Origin: Burkholderiaceae bacterium
GTDB taxonomy: Bacteria; Pseudomonadota; Gammaproteobacteria; Burkholderiales; Burkholderiaceae_E
Length of the DNA: 64,000 nt
NCBI GenBank assembly: GCA_024637395.1
Contig: JAGXFG010000027.1
Coordinates: 1 to 64,000 of the forward strand
Reading direction: 5' to 3'
Below the pieces are notes generated by a model. The model was not told the origin of the DNA and did no database searches. It was given only the letters and a program-made list of their open reading frames with translations. Every line of letters starts with the position of its first letter. Position 1 is the first letter of the stretch. The translations under genes and the position numbers were made by a program. Below, in pieces: positions 54,120-63,068 of this stretch.

Positions 54120-54593
54120 ATGGCATCGGTAAACAAGGTTATTGTGGTCGGCAATCTTGGCCGTGATCCGGAAACCCGTTTCATGCCCAGCGGCGGCGCG
54201 GTCTGCAACGTCTCCATCGCCACTTCGCGCAACTGGAAGGACAAATCCAGCGGTGAGCGCAAGGAGGAGACCGAATGGCACCGGGTGGTGTTCTTCGATC
54301 GGCTCGCCGAGATCGCCGGCGAATACCTGAAGAAGGGCAGTTCGGTCTACATCGAAGGGCGCCTGCAGACCCGCAAGTACACCGACAAGGACGGCGTCGA
54401 GAAGTACTCGACCGAGATCATCGCGCAGGAAATGCAGATGCTCGGCGGTCGCGGCGGCGACGACGCCGACCGGGGGGCGGCGCAGGAACGCAGCTCCGGC
54501 GGCTCGGCGCGCGGCCAGTCCTCGGCTCCGGCGGCTGCGCCCAAGCGCACGTCGACCGATTTCGACAAACTCGACGACGACATTCCCTTCTAG
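54120..54593 (+). CDS. ssb: Single-stranded DNA-binding protein
   Basis: Ssb protects single-stranded DNA and recruits repair and replication proteins. The 157-residue sequence has an OB-fold (about residues 1-110: [24 protein letters not shown]-like EWHRVVFF and [15 protein letters not shown]). A Gly/Ser/Ala-rich linker follows, then the acidic tip DDDIPF that binds partners. An AAGGAGAG ribosome site precedes it. A hairpin follows directly after the stop. Confidence 0.97.
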   Translation: MASVNKVIVVGNLGRDPETRFMPSGGAVCNVSIATSRNWKDKSSGERKEETEWHRVVFFDRLAEIAGEYLKKGSSVYIEGRLQTRKYTDKDGVEKYSTEIIAQEMQMLGGRGGDDADRGAAQERSSGGSARGQSSAPAAAPKRTSTDFDKLDDDIPF

Positions 54594-54598
54594 GACGC

Positions 54599-54622
54599 CC
54601 AGGGCGCCAGCAGACGCCCTGG
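54599..54622 (+). terminator. Hairpin directly after ssb
   Basis: CCAGGGCG and CGCCCTGG form a perfect eight-base-pair stem around CCAGCAGA, starting six bases after the ssb stop. The following sequence is only weakly T-rich, so it is a probable but imperfect terminator. Confidence 0.5.
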
Positions 54623-54665
54623 CAGCCATAGTTTCGTCTGGCTGATCGGTCCCTGACGATTAACC

Positions 54666-54722
54666 GGCCCGGTTGGGCAGCCCCCAAAAAGGCTGCTCAA
54701 ACGGGCCATTTGCGCTTATAAT
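54666..54722 (+). promoter_or_regulatory. Long hairpin and TATAAT promoter element upstream of fmdB
   Basis: An imperfect 17-base inverted repeat (54666-54682 with 54691-54707; 15 of 17 positions pair as Watson-Crick) surrounds the loop CCCAAAAA. Ten bases later lies a perfect TATAAT at 54717-54722. The -35 region overlaps the repeat and is poor. This marks the start of the fmdB-DUF502-aspS unit; the hairpin could terminate upstream transcription or bind a regulator. Confidence 0.45.
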
Positions 54723-54766
54723 TCAAGGTTTTCCATCACTTTTGCGTGGACTCCACGGAACGAATT

Positions 54767-55042
54767 ATGCCGATCTATGTCTACCGTTGCGATGATTGCG
54801 GTCACGATCACGAAGCGCTGCAAAAAATGTCTGATCCGGTGCTGCGCACCTGCCCGCATTGCGGCCATGACGCGCTCGCCAAGCAGGTCAGCGCCGCTGC
54901 TTTCCAACTGAAGGGCAACGGCTGGTACGCGACCGATTTCCGCGGCTCGGGCAAGCCAGCCGAGGCCTCCAAGCCAGCCGAGGCAGGTGCCGCGGCGCCG
55001 CAGTGCGCAAGCTGTCCGGCCGCCGCCGCCAGTTCGGACTGA
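54767..55042 (+). CDS. FmdB family zinc-ribbon protein
   Basis: This 91-residue protein has the FmdB start MPIYVYRCDDCGHDHE with paired cysteines CDDC (about residues 8-11) and CPHC (about 29-32), forming one zinc ribbon. It then has a low-complexity Ala/Pro tail with a duplicated KPAEA unit and a final CASC. Such proteins lie upstream of aspS in many betaproteobacteria; their function is unknown, with a regulatory role suggested. Confidence 0.92.
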   Translation: MPIYVYRCDDCGHDHEALQKMSDPVLRTCPHCGHDALAKQVSAAAFQLKGNGWYATDFRGSGKPAEASKPAEAGAAAPQCASCPAAAASSD

Positions 55043-55079
55043 TCGCTTGGACGTGAACCCCTTCGACGCGGAGGCCAGC

Positions 55080-55733
55080 ATGAACAAGGAACGCCCCAAG
55101 TTGCGCGCCTATTTCGTCACCGGACTGTTGATCTGGGTGCCGCTGGCGATCACCTTCTGGGTGCTGAGCCTGATCGTCGGGATGATGGACCAGAGCCTGG
55201 CCTGGCTTCCCGGCCGCTGGCAGTCGGAGGTGCTGTTCGGATTGCGGGTGCCGGGCCTGGGGGTCTTGCTGACACTGGGCGTGATCTTCGCGACCGGGTT
55301 CCTCGCCACCAATTTCGTCGGCGCCCGACTGTTGCTGGTATGGGAAGGGTTGCTGCAACGCATCCCGGTCGTGCGCACCATCTATTCGAGCGTCAAGCAG
55401 GTCAGCGACACCCTGCTCTCGTCAAGTGGCCAGGCATTCCGCAAGGCCGTGCTGGTGCAGTATCCGCGCACCGGTGCCTGGACCATCGCCTTCCAGACCG
55501 GCACCCCGGTGCCGGAAGTGCTGGCGAAGGTCTCGCCGCACATGATTTCCGTCTACGTCCCGACGACGCCTAACCCGACCCCGGGTTTCTTCCTGATGCT
55601 GCCGCGCGCCGACGTCATCGAGTTGTCGATGAGCGTCGATGAAGCACTCAAGTACGTCATCTCCATGGGCGTGGTCGGACCCGGCGCAGCAGCTGGCGGC
55701 AACGGCGGGACAAAGATTCAAATCGAGGACTGA
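55080..55733 (+). CDS. DUF502 family membrane protein
   Basis: This 217-residue protein has two membrane helices near the N-terminus (about residues 11-33 and 55-80) and a soluble domain with [14 protein letters not shown] and [12 protein letters not shown], the signature of DUF502. The function is unknown. It lies between fmdB and aspS, a conserved order in Burkholderiales. I use the ATG giving [12 protein letters not shown], as the family begins there. Confidence 0.92.
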   Translation: MNKERPKLRAYFVTGLLIWVPLAITFWVLSLIVGMMDQSLAWLPGRWQSEVLFGLRVPGLGVLLTLGVIFATGFLATNFVGARLLLVWEGLLQRIPVVRTIYSSVKQVSDTLLSSSGQAFRKAVLVQYPRTGAWTIAFQTGTPVPEVLAKVSPHMISVYVPTTPNPTPGFFLMLPRADVIELSMSVDEALKYVISMGVVGPGAAAGGNGGTKIQIED

Positions 55734-55798
55734 TTGCAGGCCAGCGCCGGGCCAGGGGCCCGCGGCGCGAGCGCTGCCACAACGGAGAAATTACCATC

Positions 55799-57595
55799 AT
55801 GCGCACTTGTTACACCGGGCTGCTTTCGGCCGAGCACCTCGATCAGAGCGTCAACCTGTTCGGCTGGGTGCAGCGCAGGCGCGACCACGGCGGAGTGATC
55901 TTCATCGACCTGCGCGATCGCGAGGGGTTGGCGCAGATCGTCTGTGATCCCGACCGCGAGCAGACCTTTGCCGTCGCCGAGAAGATTCGCAACGAGTTCT
56001 GCGTGCGGGTGCGCGGCCGGGTGCGCCGTCGTCCGGAGGGCACCGTGAACCCCAACCTGAGAAGCGGCGAGGTCGAGGTGCTCTGCGAAGAGCTCGAGAT
56101 TCTCAATCCCTCGGTCACGCCGCCGTTCCAGCTCGACGATGACAATCTTTCCGAAACCACCCGCCTGACCCACCGGGTGCTCGACCTGCGCCGGCCGCAG
56201 ATGCAGCGCAACCTGATGCTGCGCTATCGGGTAACGATGGCGGTGCGGCGTTATCTCGACGCCCTGGGTTTTGTCGACATCGAGACCCCGATGCTCACCA
56301 AGTCGACGCCCGAGGGGGCACGCGACTACCTGGTCCCATCGCGGGTCAACGCCGGCCAGTTCTTCGCGCTGCCGCAGTCCCCGCAGCTCTTCAAGCAGCT
56401 GTTGATGGTGGCTGGTTTCGATCGCTACTATCAGATCACCAAGTGTTTCCGCGACGAGGACCTGCGCTCCGATCGCCAGCCCGAGTTCACGCAGATCGAC
56501 TGCGAGACCTCCTTCCTGGGCGAAGTCGAGATCCGCGCGATCTTCGAGGACCTGATCCGCAGCGTCTTCGCCAGCGTGCAGCAGGTCGAACTGCCGGCCG
56601 AGTTTCCGTCGATGACCTACGGCGAGGCGATGCACCGGTTCGGTTCCGACAAGCCCGACCTGCGCGTCAATCTCGAGTTCACCGAACTCACCGACGTAAT
56701 GCGTGACGTGGATTTCAAGGTCTTTGCCGCCGCGGCCAATCTCGCCGACGGTCGGGTGGTGGGGTTGCGCGTCCCGGGCGGCGCGCAACTGACCCGCAGC
56801 GAGATCGACGGCTACGGCGAGTTCGTGGCGATCTACGGCGCGCGCGGGTTGGCCTACATCAAGGTCAACGAGGTGGCCAAGGGCCGCGAGGGATTGCAGT
56901 CACCGATCGTCAAGAACCTCCACGACGCCGCCCTCTCGGCAATCATCGAGCGCACCGGGGCCTGCGATGGCGACCTGATCTTCTTTGGCGCCGACCGCAG
57001 CAAGGTCGTCAACGATGCCATCGGCGCACTCCGCGGCCGGATCGGGACCTCGGAGTTCGGGCGTGCCCACGGGTTGTTCGAGGCCGGCTGGAAGCCACTC
57101 TGGGTTACTGACTTCCCGATGTTCGAATTCAGCGAGGAAGACCAGCGCTGGGTGGCTTGCCACCATCCGTTCACCGCGCCCAAGGAAGGCCACGACGATC
57201 TTCTGACGACCGATCCGGGCAAGTGTCTCGCCAAGGCGTATGACATGGTGCTCAACGGCTGGGAAATAGGCGGCGGATCGGTTCGTATCCATCGCGAGGA
57301 AGTGCAGAGCAAGGTCTTTCGCGCGCTGGCGATCAGCGTCGAGGATGCCCGCGCGAAGTTCGGCTTCCTGCTCGATGCGCTGCAGTACGGCGCGCCGCCC
57401 CATGGCGGCATCGCCTTCGGTCTCGATCGGATTGTTACCATGATGGCGGGCGCGGAGTCGATCCGCGACGTGATTGCGTTCCCGAAGACTCAGCGCGCCC
57501 AATGCCTGCTGACCCAGGCGCCATCGGCGGTGGACGAGCGCCAGCTGCGCGAGTTGCACATCCGGTTGCGCAACCCGGAAGCTCGCATCGAGTGA
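55799..57595 (+). CDS. aspS: Aspartate-tRNA ligase
   Basis: AspS charges tRNA-Asp. The 598-residue bacterial-type enzyme has an N-terminal anticodon-binding OB domain (about residues 1-105), class II motif 2 [18 protein letters not shown], the bacterial GAD insertion domain (about 290-420) and motif 3 [11 protein letters not shown] near the end. It is probably a non-discriminating enzyme when asparaginyl-tRNA synthetase is absent, but that cannot be judged from this window. Confidence 0.97.
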   Translation: MRTCYTGLLSAEHLDQSVNLFGWVQRRRDHGGVIFIDLRDREGLAQIVCDPDREQTFAVAEKIRNEFCVRVRGRVRRRPEGTVNPNLRSGEVEVLCEELEILNPSVTPPFQLDDDNLSETTRLTHRVLDLRRPQMQRNLMLRYRVTMAVRRYLDALGFVDIETPMLTKSTPEGARDYLVPSRVNAGQFFALPQSPQLFKQLLMVAGFDRYYQITKCFRDEDLRSDRQPEFTQIDCETSFLGEVEIRAIFEDLIRSVFASVQQVELPAEFPSMTYGEAMHRFGSDKPDLRVNLEFTELTDVMRDVDFKVFAAAANLADGRVVGLRVPGGAQLTRSEIDGYGEFVAIYGARGLAYIKVNEVAKGREGLQSPIVKNLHDAALSAIIERTGACDGDLIFFGADRSKVVNDAIGALRGRIGTSEFGRAHGLFEAGWKPLWVTDFPMFEFSEEDQRWVACHHPFTAPKEGHDDLLTTDPGKCLAKAYDMVLNGWEIGGGSVRIHREEVQSKVFRALAISVEDARAKFGFLLDALQYGAPPHGGIAFGLDRIVTMMAGAESIRDVIAFPKTQRAQCLLTQAPSAVDERQLRELHIRLRNPEARIE

Positions 57596-57605
57596 GGCCG
57601 GCCGA

Positions 57606-57630
57606 CGCCCGGCGCCAAGCGCGCCGGGTG
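57606..57630 (+). other. Hairpin just upstream of the nudB ribosome site
   Basis: CGCCCGGCGC and GCGCCGGGTG can form a ten-base-pair stem (one G-U pair) around CAAGC, ending one base before the AGGAG of nudB. It could modulate nudB translation or stop read-through from aspS; no T-run follows. Confidence 0.4.
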
Positions 57631-57644
57631 CAGGAGTTGGAGTG

Positions 57645-58145
57645 ATGGCTGAGAGCACGCTAGAGCAGGGGCCCCGGTACAAGATTCCGGAGTCGGTGCT
57701 GGTCGTTATCCATACCGCCGACCTCCAGGTGTTGCTGCTTGAACGCTCCGATCATCCGGGCTTCTGGCAGTCGGTCACGGGCAGCCGCGAGGGCGCCGAC
57801 GAACCGCTGGTGCAGACCTGCCGGCGCGAGGTGGCAGAGGAAACCGGTATCGCGCCCGGAGAAGGCCAGCTGATCGACTGGCATCTCGAGAACCACTACG
57901 AGATCTTTCCCCATTGGCGTGCCCGCTACGGGCCCGGCGTGACCCGCAACGCCGAGCATGTCTTCGGCCTGTTGCTGCCGGCGCCGGTGGCGGTCCGGGT
58001 CGCGGACCGCGAGCATCTGCGCGCCCAGTGGCTGCACTGGCGTGAGGCCGCCGAGCTCTGCTTCTCATGGAGCAACGTCGAGGCGATCAGGCAATTGCCG
58101 GCGCGCGCGGCAACCGGGTGCGGCGCCGCAGTGAGTTCGCGATGA
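57645..58145 (+). CDS. nudB: Dihydroneopterin triphosphate diphosphatase NudB
   Basis: NudB removes pyrophosphate from dihydroneopterin triphosphate in folate synthesis. The 166-residue protein has the Nudix box GSREGADEPLVQTCRREVAEETGI-type pattern (about residues 42-65), preceded by FWQSVTGS, a NudB signature. A later WLHWREAAELCFSWSN matches the family. The ATG behind AGGAG is used. It overlaps the exonuclease gene by ATGA. Confidence 0.93.
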   Translation: MAESTLEQGPRYKIPESVLVVIHTADLQVLLLERSDHPGFWQSVTGSREGADEPLVQTCRREVAEETGIAPGEGQLIDWHLENHYEIFPHWRARYGPGVTRNAEHVFGLLLPAPVAVRVADREHLRAQWLHWREAAELCFSWSNVEAIRQLPARAATGCGAAVSSR

Positions 58146-59101
58146 AATCTCCCAACACGCTGCGGGTCGCGACCTACAACATCCACAAGGGGGTGCTGCG
58201 GGACTTCCTCGGCATGCGCCGGGTGTCGACGATCAACGAATTGCGCACCCGCATCCACGAGCTCGACGCCGATCTGATCCTCCTCCAGGAGGTGCAGGGC
58301 CACAACGAACGTAACTTGCGCACGATGGACGGATGGCCCGCGGAACCGCAGGACCTCTTCCTGGCGCGCTCGCCGTCGCTCAAGCGCATCTTTGAATCGG
58401 CTTACGGCAGCAACGCCCACTACTTGCACGGCCACCACGGCAACGCGCTGCTGTCGCGCTTCCCGATCGTGCGCCATGAGAATCGCGACGTCTCCGACCA
58501 TGCGCTCGAGAAGCGCGGCGTGTTGCATTGCGTGCTCGCGATCAGCAACGTCGAAGTGCATTGCTTCGTCGTGCACTTTGGCTTGCTGGCGCGCAGTCGC
58601 ATGCGCCAGACCGATGCGCTGATCGACTGGATCAAGCGCGCCGTTCCCCCCGACGCGCCGCTGATCATCGGCGGCGATTTCAATGACTGGCGCAATCGGC
58701 TCTCGACCCTGCTGTGCAGTGAGCTCGACGTGCTCGAGGTGTTCGACACCCGCAATCCCCGTTTCCATGCCGCACGGCGCGCGATCTATTTCGTCCGGGA
58801 CCGGCTCGAGGGGTTAGGCGTCAGTCTGGCCGAAGAACCGGCGTGGCTGGCGCGTCGGGTGCGCTCGGCGCGCACCTATCCGGCGGCGGCGCCCTGGCTG
58901 CGCATGGACCGGATCTACCAGCGCGGTTTCAGCGTGCGCGATGCCCAGGTGCTGCGGGGACCGGAGTGGGCGCGGCTCTCGGACCACAGCCCGCTGATCG
59001 CTGAACTGGTGGTGCAGCCGTCGCGCTCGCCCAGTGCGCCGGCATATTCGCGACGGCCACCGCAGCGCCCCCGGGCCGGCGCCGGCAAGAAGCGGGCGTG
59101 A
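58142..59101 (+). CDS. Endonuclease/exonuclease/phosphatase family protein
   Basis: This 319-residue protein has the DNase-I-like metal-dependent fold. Motifs in order are RVATYNIHKG, LILLQEV (catalytic Glu), HFGL, GGDFNDW and the closing LSDHSPL. The substrate could be nucleic acid or a phosphoester. It is co-transcribed between nudB and clsB, a conserved betaproteobacterial order. The C-terminal 35 residues are basic and proline-rich. Confidence 0.92.
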   Translation: MKSPNTLRVATYNIHKGVLRDFLGMRRVSTINELRTRIHELDADLILLQEVQGHNERNLRTMDGWPAEPQDLFLARSPSLKRIFESAYGSNAHYLHGHHGNALLSRFPIVRHENRDVSDHALEKRGVLHCVLAISNVEVHCFVVHFGLLARSRMRQTDALIDWIKRAVPPDAPLIIGGDFNDWRNRLSTLLCSELDVLEVFDTRNPRFHAARRAIYFVRDRLEGLGVSLAEEPAWLARRVRSARTYPAAAPWLRMDRIYQRGFSVRDAQVLRGPEWARLSDHSPLIAELVVQPSRSPSAPAYSRRPPQRPRAGAGKKRA

Positions 59102-59105
59102 ACCG

Positions 59106-60353
59106 ATGAGCGCAGGCCCGACCCTCGTCGCCACGCCGTGGTTCGAGAGCCTCAGGCCGGCTATGCGGGGCGGCAACGAAGTCGTGCTGCTCGAGTGTGG
59201 CTCCCAGTATTTTCCGGCGCTGGCCAGCGCGATCGATGCCGCGCAGGCGAGCATCTTTATCGAAACCTACATCTTTGCCGACGATGACAGCGGCCGCGAG
59301 ATCGCCGCGCGGCTGGCCGCGGCGGCCGCGCGCGGGGTTGAGGTGCACCTGGTCATCGACGGCTTCGGCACGCCCGGATTGGTCGGCGAGGTGGCGCGTC
59401 TGCTCGATTCCGCCGATATCGCCGTCGAGACCTTCCGGACTGAGCGGCGCCGCTTTGCTCCCGATCGGCAGCGGCTGCGGCGCATGCACCGCAAGATCGC
59501 AGTGATCGACGGAGGTACGGTGTTTGTCGGCGGGATCAACCTGCTCGACGACTATAACGATCCCAATCACGGTCGCCAGGAGCATCCGCGGCTCGACTTC
59601 GCGGTGCGCGTGCGCGGTCCGCTGGCCGCCGCCGCGCATCTTGCGATGCAGCGCCTGTGGTGGGAAACGGTGGTCGTCAACCGCTCGCTGCGCCGGCCGC
59701 GGAGCAGCGGTCAGCGCCAGCCGATGGCGCTGCAACTCCCCAATACCGTGACCAGCGACGTGACGCACTACGGCGAAACCCGGGCGATGCTGGTGTTGCG
59801 CGACAACCTGCGCTTTCGGCGCACCATCGAGCGCTGGTACTTGCGTTCGATTGCCCGTGCCCACCGGGAAGTCCTGATTGCCAGCGCCTATTTCTTTCCG
59901 GGGGTGCGGATGCGCCGTGCCCTCGTGCTGGCTGCCGGGCGCGGCGTGCGGGTGCGACTGCTGCTGCAGGGCCGGGTCGAATACCGCCTGCAACACTATG
60001 CTTCCCAGGCGCTCTACGACGAGTTGCTGCGCGCCGGCGTCGAGATCGTCGAGTACCGCAAGAGTTTCCTGCACGCCAAGGCGGCCGTGATCGACGACAC
60101 CGCCGCGGTCGGCTCGTCCAATATCGACCCTTTCTCGTTGCTGCTGGCCCGCGAGGCCATCGTGGTCGTCGGCGATCGGGTGTTCGCGGCCGAGTTGCGC
60201 GCGCGCCTGGATGCCGCCATCGCTGACGGCGGCGAGGCGATCGAATTGAAACGCCACCTGCGGCGTCCATGGCCGATGCGCATCGTCAACTGGTTTGCAT
60301 TTGCGATCCTGCGACTGGGCGTGGCGCTTAGCGGCGTGCCGGGGCGCTACTGA
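59106..60353 (+). CDS. clsB: Cardiolipin synthase B (phospholipase D family)
   Basis: ClsB makes cardiolipin from phosphatidylglycerol and related lipids. The 415-residue protein has two HKD motifs, HRKIAVIDGG (about residue 129) and HAKAAVIDDT (about residue 323), each with the downstream GG/GS N motif. There is no N-terminal membrane pair, which fits ClsB rather than ClsA. The start is the ATG four bases after the preceding stop. Confidence 0.93.
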   Translation: MSAGPTLVATPWFESLRPAMRGGNEVVLLECGSQYFPALASAIDAAQASIFIETYIFADDDSGREIAARLAAAAARGVEVHLVIDGFGTPGLVGEVARLLDSADIAVETFRTERRRFAPDRQRLRRMHRKIAVIDGGTVFVGGINLLDDYNDPNHGRQEHPRLDFAVRVRGPLAAAAHLAMQRLWWETVVVNRSLRRPRSSGQRQPMALQLPNTVTSDVTHYGETRAMLVLRDNLRFRRTIERWYLRSIARAHREVLIASAYFFPGVRMRRALVLAAGRGVRVRLLLQGRVEYRLQHYASQALYDELLRAGVEIVEYRKSFLHAKAAVIDDTAAVGSSNIDPFSLLLAREAIVVVGDRVFAAELRARLDAAIADGGEAIELKRHLRRPWPMRIVNWFAFAILRLGVALSGVPGRY

Positions 60354-61190
60354 ATGACGGCGCCGCAGCTGCTGGGAGTAGGGTTTCACGACCGGCCGTC
60401 GCCGCGGCGGCCGATCTGGGCGGCGCGCGCACTGGCGCGGGCTGACCGGGTCGATGTCGCGGGCTTCGAGGCCAGCATCGGGATGGCGCAGTTTGACCGG
60501 TTGTTGTCCGGCTCCGGGCGCTGGGTCGGGGCCTTCGATTTCCCGCTGGGGATGGCTCGTGAACTGGTGGCAGCGCGCGCCTGGCCGCAGCGCTGGGATC
60601 GGCTGGTCAGCGAGATCGAGCTCCTCGGTCGCGCGGAGTTGACTGTCCAGTTGCGGGATTTCTGTGCCCTGCGCCCCCGCGCAAAGCGTTTGGTGTTGCG
60701 CGCCACCGAGCGCCTTGCCGGGGCGGAGCCGGCAATGGGACGGCGCGGGACGCGCCATGCCCTGCGCTTCCAGGCCGGGGCCCCGCGGTTGCTGGCTGCC
60801 AGGGTCACCATCCCCGGCATTCGCAACGGCGCTGGGCCGGGCATTGCCCTCGAGGGCAATCCCGCGCTGGTGGCTGCGACCATCACCCGGGGGGTGTGGC
60901 GCAGCGGTGTGCGCAGTGGCCGCGGTGACGTGCGCGAACTGGAGCGCGAGCGGCTGGTCGACGCGCTCGAGCGCGGCCACCCGGCGCTGGGAGTGCGCTT
61001 GCGAATCGCCAGCGCCGACCGTGCCGCGGTAATTGCCGATGACGGTGGCGCTCGCCTGGCGGCCCTGTTGTGCCTGGCGCAGGCGGCGTGGTCCGAGCGC
61101 CAGCCCCGTTGGGGCCTGCCGGCTAGAGTCGACCCGCTCGAGGGCTGGATCGTCGGCGCGGATTTGCCGCTGGTACCGGCAGCGCCATAG
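60354..61190 (+). CDS. DUF429 domain-containing protein
   Basis: This 278-residue protein resembles DUF429, an RNase-H-like-fold family with predicted nuclease function. Landmarks include VDVAGFEASIGMAQFDRLL, WVGAFDFPLGMARELV and HPALGVRLRIASAD-like text near the C-terminus. It starts directly at the clsB stop, so it is likely co-transcribed. The function is unproven. Confidence 0.8.
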   Translation: MTAPQLLGVGFHDRPSPRRPIWAARALARADRVDVAGFEASIGMAQFDRLLSGSGRWVGAFDFPLGMARELVAARAWPQRWDRLVSEIELLGRAELTVQLRDFCALRPRAKRLVLRATERLAGAEPAMGRRGTRHALRFQAGAPRLLAARVTIPGIRNGAGPGIALEGNPALVAATITRGVWRSGVRSGRGDVRELERERLVDALERGHPALGVRLRIASADRAAVIADDGGARLAALLCLAQAAWSERQPRWGLPARVDPLEGWIVGADLPLVPAAP

Positions 61191-61276
61191 AATCGTAAGG
61201 CATACTTGAAGGCAAAGCTGCAGCAACAACCGGCGCCCCCGCGGGGGGGTCACCCCGCCTTGTTGGAGATGCATTC

Positions 61277-61474
61277 ATGGTTCTTCCCGCGCAGAAAGAA
61301 TTGAGCGCCGAGGCACTCAACCTCGACCCCTATTGGATGCCGTTCACGGCCAACCGGTATTTCAAGCGCAATCCCAGGATCATCGTCTCCGGGCGCGGCG
61401 CCTACTACCGCAGCGCTGAAGGCGCCGAACTGTTCGACTGCCTGGGCAAGGCCATCAGGGCAGCGTTCCGCTGA
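61277..61474 (+). pseudogene. Collapsed beta-alanine/omega-amino acid:pyruvate aminotransferase remnant
   Basis: The 65-residue frame starts [22 protein letters not shown]-like (WMPFTANR is diagnostic of omega-amino acid:pyruvate aminotransferases). It runs to ELFDCL, where the family would continue SGLW, and then ends GKAIRAAFR, which looks like an extreme C-terminus. About 370-380 internal residues are missing, including the PLP lysine. Only 13 bases separate it from mmsA, so this is not a frameshift. An in-frame deletion between similar LFD-encoding ends is the best explanation. It cannot be an active aminotransferase. Confidence 0.8.
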
Positions 61475-61487
61475 CAGGGAGCAAACC

Positions 61488-62987
61488 ATGAGTCTCTACG
61501 AAGTAACCCACTACATCGCCGGCCAGCGTGTTCCGACCAAGTCAGGACTGCACAGCGACATCTACAACCCCGCCACCGGCGAAGTCGCCGGCCGCCTTCA
61601 CCTCGCCGATCTGGCCGAGGTCAACGCCGCCGTCGCGGCCGCCGCAGCGGCGTTCCCGGCCTGGTCACAGCAGCCCCCGCTGCTGCGGGCGCGGGTGATG
61701 TTCCGTTACCTGGCCCTGCTCCAGGAACATCGCGCTGAACTTGCCGAGCACCTGGTGCGCGAGCACGGCAAGGTCTACCCCGATGCGCTGGGCGAAGTGG
61801 CCCGCGGCATCGATGTGGTCGAGTTTGCAACCGGCATTCCGCAGCTGCTCAAGGGCGAGTACACCGAACAGGTGTCGCGCGGCATGGACGCCTGGTCGAT
61901 GCGCCAGCCGCTCGGGGTCTGCGCCGGCATCACCCCGTTCAATTTCCCGGCGATGGTGCCGATGTGGATGTACCCGATCGCGCTGGCCTGCGGCAACACC
62001 TTCGTGCTCAAACCCTCGGAGCGCGATCCGTCGGCGAGCCTGCTGATGGCCGAGCTCCTGCAGGAGGCGGGCCTGCCTGACGGGGTGTTCAACGTCCTGC
62101 AGGGCGACAAGGTCGCGGTCGACGGGCTGCTCGAGCACCCCGACGTCGCGGCGGTGAGCTTCGTCGGCTCGACCCCGGTGGCCCAGCACATCTACGCCAC
62201 CGGCAGCGCCCACGGCAAGCGGGTGCAGGCGCTGGGCGGCGCCAAGAACCACATGGTGGTGATGCCCGACGCCAACATGGACCAGGTCGTCGACGCGCTG
62301 ATCGGTGCCGGCTACGGTTCTGCCGGCGAGCGCTGCATGGCGATCTCGGTGGCGGTGGCGGTGGGCTCGGTCGCCGACCCCCTGGTCGAACGGCTCGCGG
62401 CGCGTGCCGCTGCGCTGCGCATCGGCGAGGGTCACGAGGACGGCGTCGAGATGGGACCGATCGTCACCCGGGTCGCGCGTGATCGCATCGAGACGCTGAT
62501 CGGCGTCGGGGTCAAGGAAGGCGCGACGCTGGTGGTCGACGGCCGCAACTGCAAGGTGCCGGGCTACGACAACGGCTTTTTCACGGGCGGCACCTTGTTC
62601 GACCATGTGACCCCGGAGATGACCATCTACCGCGAGGAGATTTTCGGGCCGGTTCTGTGCGTGGTGCGGGTGCCCGACCTGGCCGCCGCGGTCGGGCTCA
62701 TCAACGCCAACCAGTACGGCAACGGTGTCGCGGTGTTCACCAGCGACGGCGGGGTGGCGCGCGAGTTCGTGCGCAACATCCAGGTCGGCATGGTCGGCGT
62801 CAACGTGCCGATCCCGGTGCCGATGGCGTTCAACAGCTTCGGCGGCTGGAAACGCAGCCTGTTCGGCGACCACCATGCCTACGGCCCCGAGGGCGTGCGT
62901 TTCTACACCCGTCACAAGGCGGTGATGCAGCGCTGGCCGGACAGCATCGCCAAGGGTGCCGAGTTCAGCTTCCCGCAAACCCGCTGA
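61488..62987 (+). CDS. mmsA: Methylmalonate-semialdehyde dehydrogenase (CoA-acylating)
   Basis: MmsA oxidises malonate- or methylmalonate-semialdehyde to acetyl- or propionyl-CoA in beta-alanine, valine and inositol breakdown. The 499-residue ALDH-fold protein has [29 protein letters not shown], the catalytic Cys in [12 protein letters not shown] and [11 protein letters not shown]. It normally follows an omega-aminotransferase gene, which here survives only as a remnant, so semialdehydes must come from elsewhere. Confidence 0.96.
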   Translation: MSLYEVTHYIAGQRVPTKSGLHSDIYNPATGEVAGRLHLADLAEVNAAVAAAAAAFPAWSQQPPLLRARVMFRYLALLQEHRAELAEHLVREHGKVYPDALGEVARGIDVVEFATGIPQLLKGEYTEQVSRGMDAWSMRQPLGVCAGITPFNFPAMVPMWMYPIALACGNTFVLKPSERDPSASLLMAELLQEAGLPDGVFNVLQGDKVAVDGLLEHPDVAAVSFVGSTPVAQHIYATGSAHGKRVQALGGAKNHMVVMPDANMDQVVDALIGAGYGSAGERCMAISVAVAVGSVADPLVERLAARAAALRIGEGHEDGVEMGPIVTRVARDRIETLIGVGVKEGATLVVDGRNCKVPGYDNGFFTGGTLFDHVTPEMTIYREEIFGPVLCVVRVPDLAAAVGLINANQYGNGVAVFTSDGGVAREFVRNIQVGMVGVNVPIPVPMAFNSFGGWKRSLFGDHHAYGPEGVRFYTRHKAVMQRWPDSIAKGAEFSFPQTR

Positions 62988-62995
62988 ATCGGCGA

Positions 62996-63021
62996 CCGGC
63001 GCCTCCCCGGGAAGGCGCCGG
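62996..63021. terminator. Convergent hairpin between mmsA and the membrane protein gene
   Basis: CCGGCGCCT and AGGCGCCGG form a perfect nine-base-pair stem around CCCCGGGA in the gap between two convergent genes. No T-run follows on either strand, so termination is inferred from position and stem strength only. Confidence 0.45.
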
Positions 63022-63068
63022 CCGGACAAACTGCAGCCCGGTCCGCGGCGGGATGGTTCCCGCCCGGT

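Noticed and set aside
61236-61247. CCCCCGCGGGGG palindrome upstream of the aminotransferase remnant
   Set aside because: It is a simple G/C homopolymer pair without flanking promoter elements; low-complexity chance is a sufficient explanation.
58929-61274. Very long antisense frame (about 780 codons) opposite clsB and the DUF429 gene
   Set aside because: It runs opposite well-recognised genes, is rich in Arg/His/Gln/Pro as expected of shadow translation in high-GC DNA, and shows no family motif.
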